Positions 61,874-64,000 of a stretch of 64,000 bases of DNA are shown here, piece after piece. This DNA is from CAVTBT01 sp963733065 (GTDB lineage: Bacteria; Actinomycetota; Thermoleophilia; Gaiellales; Gaiellaceae). The stretch spans positions 248,001 to 312,000 of the forward strand of contig CAVTBT010000007.1 of the NCBI GenBank assembly GCA_963733065.1. The letters are read 5' to 3'. The notes under the pieces are model-generated. The model did not search any database and was not told the origin of the DNA. It saw nothing but the letters and a program-made list of their open reading frames with translations. Every line of letters begins with the position of its first letter. The first letter of the stretch is position 1. Both the position numbers and the translations under genes were made by a program.

Positions 61874-63208
61874 TTGCTAGACCTTCGGCGCCCCGTCGCC
61901 GTGTCCTCGGTCACGATCATACGTCAGGTGGGCCGCCCTCAGCCATCGCCAGAGGCGGCCGGACCGGAGTCGCGCGGTCCGGTGGCCACAGGAGACTTCG
62001 AGCCAGTCGTGGAGCTGATTTCGCCCGATCACACGTCCCGTGCGTCCTGGGCCGGAGAGACGCGCGGCACCTATCTCCGGAACCTCGGAGTCATCGCGGT
62101 CTTCCTGCTCGCGGTCGGCTTCAGCGTGACGCTCGGAATCATCTGGATGAAGGGCCAGGTGGCGCACGGGACGATCGGCTTCGACTTCCGCGGGACGTTG
62201 TACGAGCCCGCCCAGCGCATCCTCGACGGGGACTCGCCGTACCCGCGGCCGGTCAAGGCCGAGCTCGAAGTCGGCAACCCCGCCGTGTATCCGCCGCTCT
62301 CGATGCTCGCGGTCGTTCCGCTGTCGGTGCTGCCCTGGTCGGTGGCCGTCGGTCTCTGGGCGGCGTTGCTCGCGGTCGCGACGCTGCTCGCGGTTCGCGT
62401 GCTCGGAGTCCGCGACTGGCGTTGCTACGTGGCGGTGCTGCTCCCGCAGACGATGCTCATCGGGGTCATGTACGGGAACGTCGGCGTGCTCCTGATCCCG
62501 CTCGCGGCGCTCGCCTGGGCATATCGCGACCGTTCGCCGGTCCTTTCCGGGGTCGCGGTCGGGCTCGCGGTCGCCACGAAGCCGTATCTCTGGCCGCTGG
62601 CGCTCTGGCTGCCGGCGACAAGGAGGTACTCGGCGTTCGCCGCCTCTGTCGGCGCGGCGATCGCCGGCACTGTCGGAGCCTGGGCCGTGATCGGTTTCGA
62701 CGGGATGCGTGAGTACCCGGATCTCCTGCGCGTGGCCGAGGACGTGTACGCGGGCCACAGCTACTCGCTGACGACCGTCGCGGCGGCGCTCGACCTCGAC
62801 GCGAATGCCGGCCGGGCCCTATCCCTGGGTTGTGCAGCGGTGCTCGCCCTCGCCGCGGTCGTCGCGGGCCGGCGCGGCGCCGACGCCGAGGCGTTCTCGC
62901 TGTGCATCCTCGCCGCGATCCTCGGCGCCTCGATCGCGTGGCCGTACACCTTCGCCCTCGTGGTCGTGCCCATCGCCATTGCATTCCCGCGCTTCCATCT
63001 CGCGTGGCTGGCGCCGATGCTGTTCGTGTTCGGCGAGATCCTCTCGCGACCGATGCTCGACGCAGTGCCCCCTGGCCGACCAGACGGCACGCCACCCGTG
63101 ATCTGGGAGTTCAACCACGCTCCTGCGGGTCTGTGGCCGGCGCTCGCATACGCATTGATCGCAGTGGCGGTCATCGCGCTCTCGATCTCCGCGGTGAGAC
63201 GGTCGTGA
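61874..63208 (+). CDS. GT87-family (DUF2029) polyprenyl-phosphate-sugar glycosyltransferase
   Basis: About 444 residues; a TTG at 61874 is the longest start, and later starts are possible. Around ten membrane helices surround the GT-C type first loop with GFDFRGTLYEPAQRILDGDSPYP and NPAVYPPLSMLAVVPLS, the pattern of actinobacterial alpha-mannosyltransferases of GT87. VGLAVATKPYLWPLALW is another family segment. It uses a polyprenyl-phosphate sugar at the outer membrane face. The stop overlaps the start of the next gene. Confidence 0.82.
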   Translation: MLDLRRPVAVSSVTIIRQVGRPQPSPEAAGPESRGPVATGDFEPVVELISPDHTSRASWAGETRGTYLRNLGVIAVFLLAVGFSVTLGIIWMKGQVAHGTIGFDFRGTLYEPAQRILDGDSPYPRPVKAELEVGNPAVYPPLSMLAVVPLSVLPWSVAVGLWAALLAVATLLAVRVLGVRDWRCYVAVLLPQTMLIGVMYGNVGVLLIPLAALAWAYRDRSPVLSGVAVGLAVATKPYLWPLALWLPATRRYSAFAASVGAAIAGTVGAWAVIGFDGMREYPDLLRVAEDVYAGHSYSLTTVAAALDLDANAGRALSLGCAAVLALAAVVAGRRGADAEAFSLCILAAILGASIAWPYTFALVVVPIAIAFPRFHLAWLAPMLFVFGEILSRPMLDAVPPGRPDGTPPVIWEFNHAPAGLWPALAYALIAVAVIALSISAVRRS

Positions 63209-64000
63209 TGAGCACGACCGACGTCACGCTCGCCACGCGCGGCGCAGCGCTCGCGTTCGTCCGCTCCGAGCGGCTGCCCGCGGTGCTCGTCGGGTCGATC
63301 ACGATCGCGTGGACCGCGCTCTGGCTGGGAGTCGCGATCGACCGTCACGAGACGATTCGCTCGCACCGCTTCGATCTCGGGAACATGGTGCAGGCCGTCT
63401 GGAGCACAGCGCACGGGCGGCCGCTCGATGTCACGCTCGCGTCCGGGGAACAGGCGAACCGCCTCGGGATCCACGTCGACCCGATCCTCGCGGCGTTTGC
63501 TCCTCTCTGGTGGCTCTTTCCCACCCCGCTGCTCCTGATCGTCGTCCAGGCGCTGGCGCTCGCGCTGGGGGTGGTTCCGGTCTACCTCCTCGGGCGAAAG
63601 CACCTGGAATCGGCGCCCGCAACGGTCGCGATGTGTCTCGTCTACCTCGCGTTTCCGTCGGTCGCGTGGAACGTCCTCAACGATTTCCACCCGGTGACGC
63701 TGGCCATTCCGCTGCTGCTCGCGGCGGTCTGGTTCCTGGACGAGGACCGGCTCCTGGCCTTCGCCATCTGCGCGGTTGCGGCGCTCATGACCAACGAACT
63801 GATCGGGCTGGGCATCGGCGCTCTCGGAGCGTGGTACGCCCTCGACCGAGGTCGCCGACTTGCCGGCTTGCTCATCGCGATCGCCGGCATCGGCTGGACC
63901 GTGATCTGCCTGAAACTGGTCATCCCGGCGTTCTCCGGAGGCTCGAGCGTCTTCTACGACCGATTCGGCGAGGTCGGCGGCTCACCGGGCGGTCTCGCGC
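63208..64000 (+). CDS. DUF2079-type multi-pass membrane protein, truncated by the window edge
   Basis: The ATG at 63208 overlaps the upstream stop (TGATG). At least 264 residues are visible, with no stop before the edge. It starts MSTTDVTLATRGAALAFVRS, then membrane helices and FDLGNMVQAVWSTAHGRPLD, HVDPILAAFAPLWWLFPTP and FPSVAWNVLNDFHPVTLAIP, the features of DUF2079 proteins, which are predicted GT-C-like glycosyltransferases. It is translationally coupled to the GT87 gene, so both likely act on the same envelope glycan. Confidence 0.85.
   Translation, partial: MSTTDVTLATRGAALAFVRSERLPAVLVGSITIAWTALWLGVAIDRHETIRSHRFDLGNMVQAVWSTAHGRPLDVTLASGEQANRLGIHVDPILAAFAPLWWLFPTPLLLIVVQALALALGVVPVYLLGRKHLESAPATVAMCLVYLAFPSVAWNVLNDFHPVTLAIPLLLAAVWFLDEDRLLAFAICAVAALMTNELIGLGIGALGAWYALDRGRRLAGLLIAIAGIGWTVICLKLVIPAFSGGSSVFYDRFGEVGGSPGGLA

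Overview
The window is about 70% GC, with dense genes, frequent GTG starts and many ATGA/GTGA stop-start overlaps. It carries a Tad pilus locus, an AfsR-type regulator, an ANTAR protein and a decaprenyl-phosphate-ribose-type UbiA enzyme. Together these suggest a high-GC actinobacterium, perhaps of the Thermoleophilia (Gaiella/Solirubrobacter relatives). That placement is inferred from gene content only.

Region by region: 1-3811, two-component signalling genes, the first two broken by indels. 3901-9087, small secreted proteins, cupin, a ThDP enzyme, an orphan phage-tail-tube-like protein and a PAP2 phosphatase. 8891-12489, a lipid/envelope pair consisting of a DAG-kinase-like protein and an MFS-PAP2-GT2 fusion. 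12490-13364 shows no convincing gene. 13365-22507 is the unusual part. It holds an unknown protein, then 24 recognisable tRNA genes (14554-21113) that together cover all 20 amino acids. Inside the array are a family of palindromic repeats, two truncated tRNA-Phe copies, an unexplained structured stretch and a degenerate tRNA-like element. Also inside it, directly upstream of a Ro60 (TROVE-vWA) gene, are three tandem RNAs sharing a Y-RNA-like stem, and the array ends in an RtcB RNA ligase.

From 22523 on the content is ordinary chromosome: cupin, AfsR-like regulator, FAD reductase, YqgE/AlgH, aspartate kinase, MDR reductase and an ANTAR protein. A complete trpE-G-D-CF-B-A operon follows on the minus strand (31066-36876), then an M42 peptidase, thiolase, 3-hydroxyacyl-CoA dehydrogenase, acyl-CoA dehydrogenase and PduO-type adenosyltransferase. 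Three c-di-GMP-related proteins lie at 40848-48345. A CAP protein, UbiA-like transferase and NarL-type kinase come next, then a minus-strand Tad pilus operon (61756 down to 52020) and two membrane glycosyltransferase-type genes running off the right edge.

The candidate system is the RNA island. Ro60, Y RNAs and RtcB are known to associate in bacterial RNA-repair/quality-control operons. Here they sit inside a full-complement tRNA array. Two of the three Y RNAs carry tRNA-like modules in circularly permuted order (T arm, capped acceptor stem, D arm). This suggests, as an inference, that the locus maintains, guards or replaces tRNAs when the cellular pool is damaged.

Sequence quality caveat: several conserved genes carry clustered single-base indels (1-1100, about 30022, about 47085, 58912-60360). 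These could be consensus errors or real decay.
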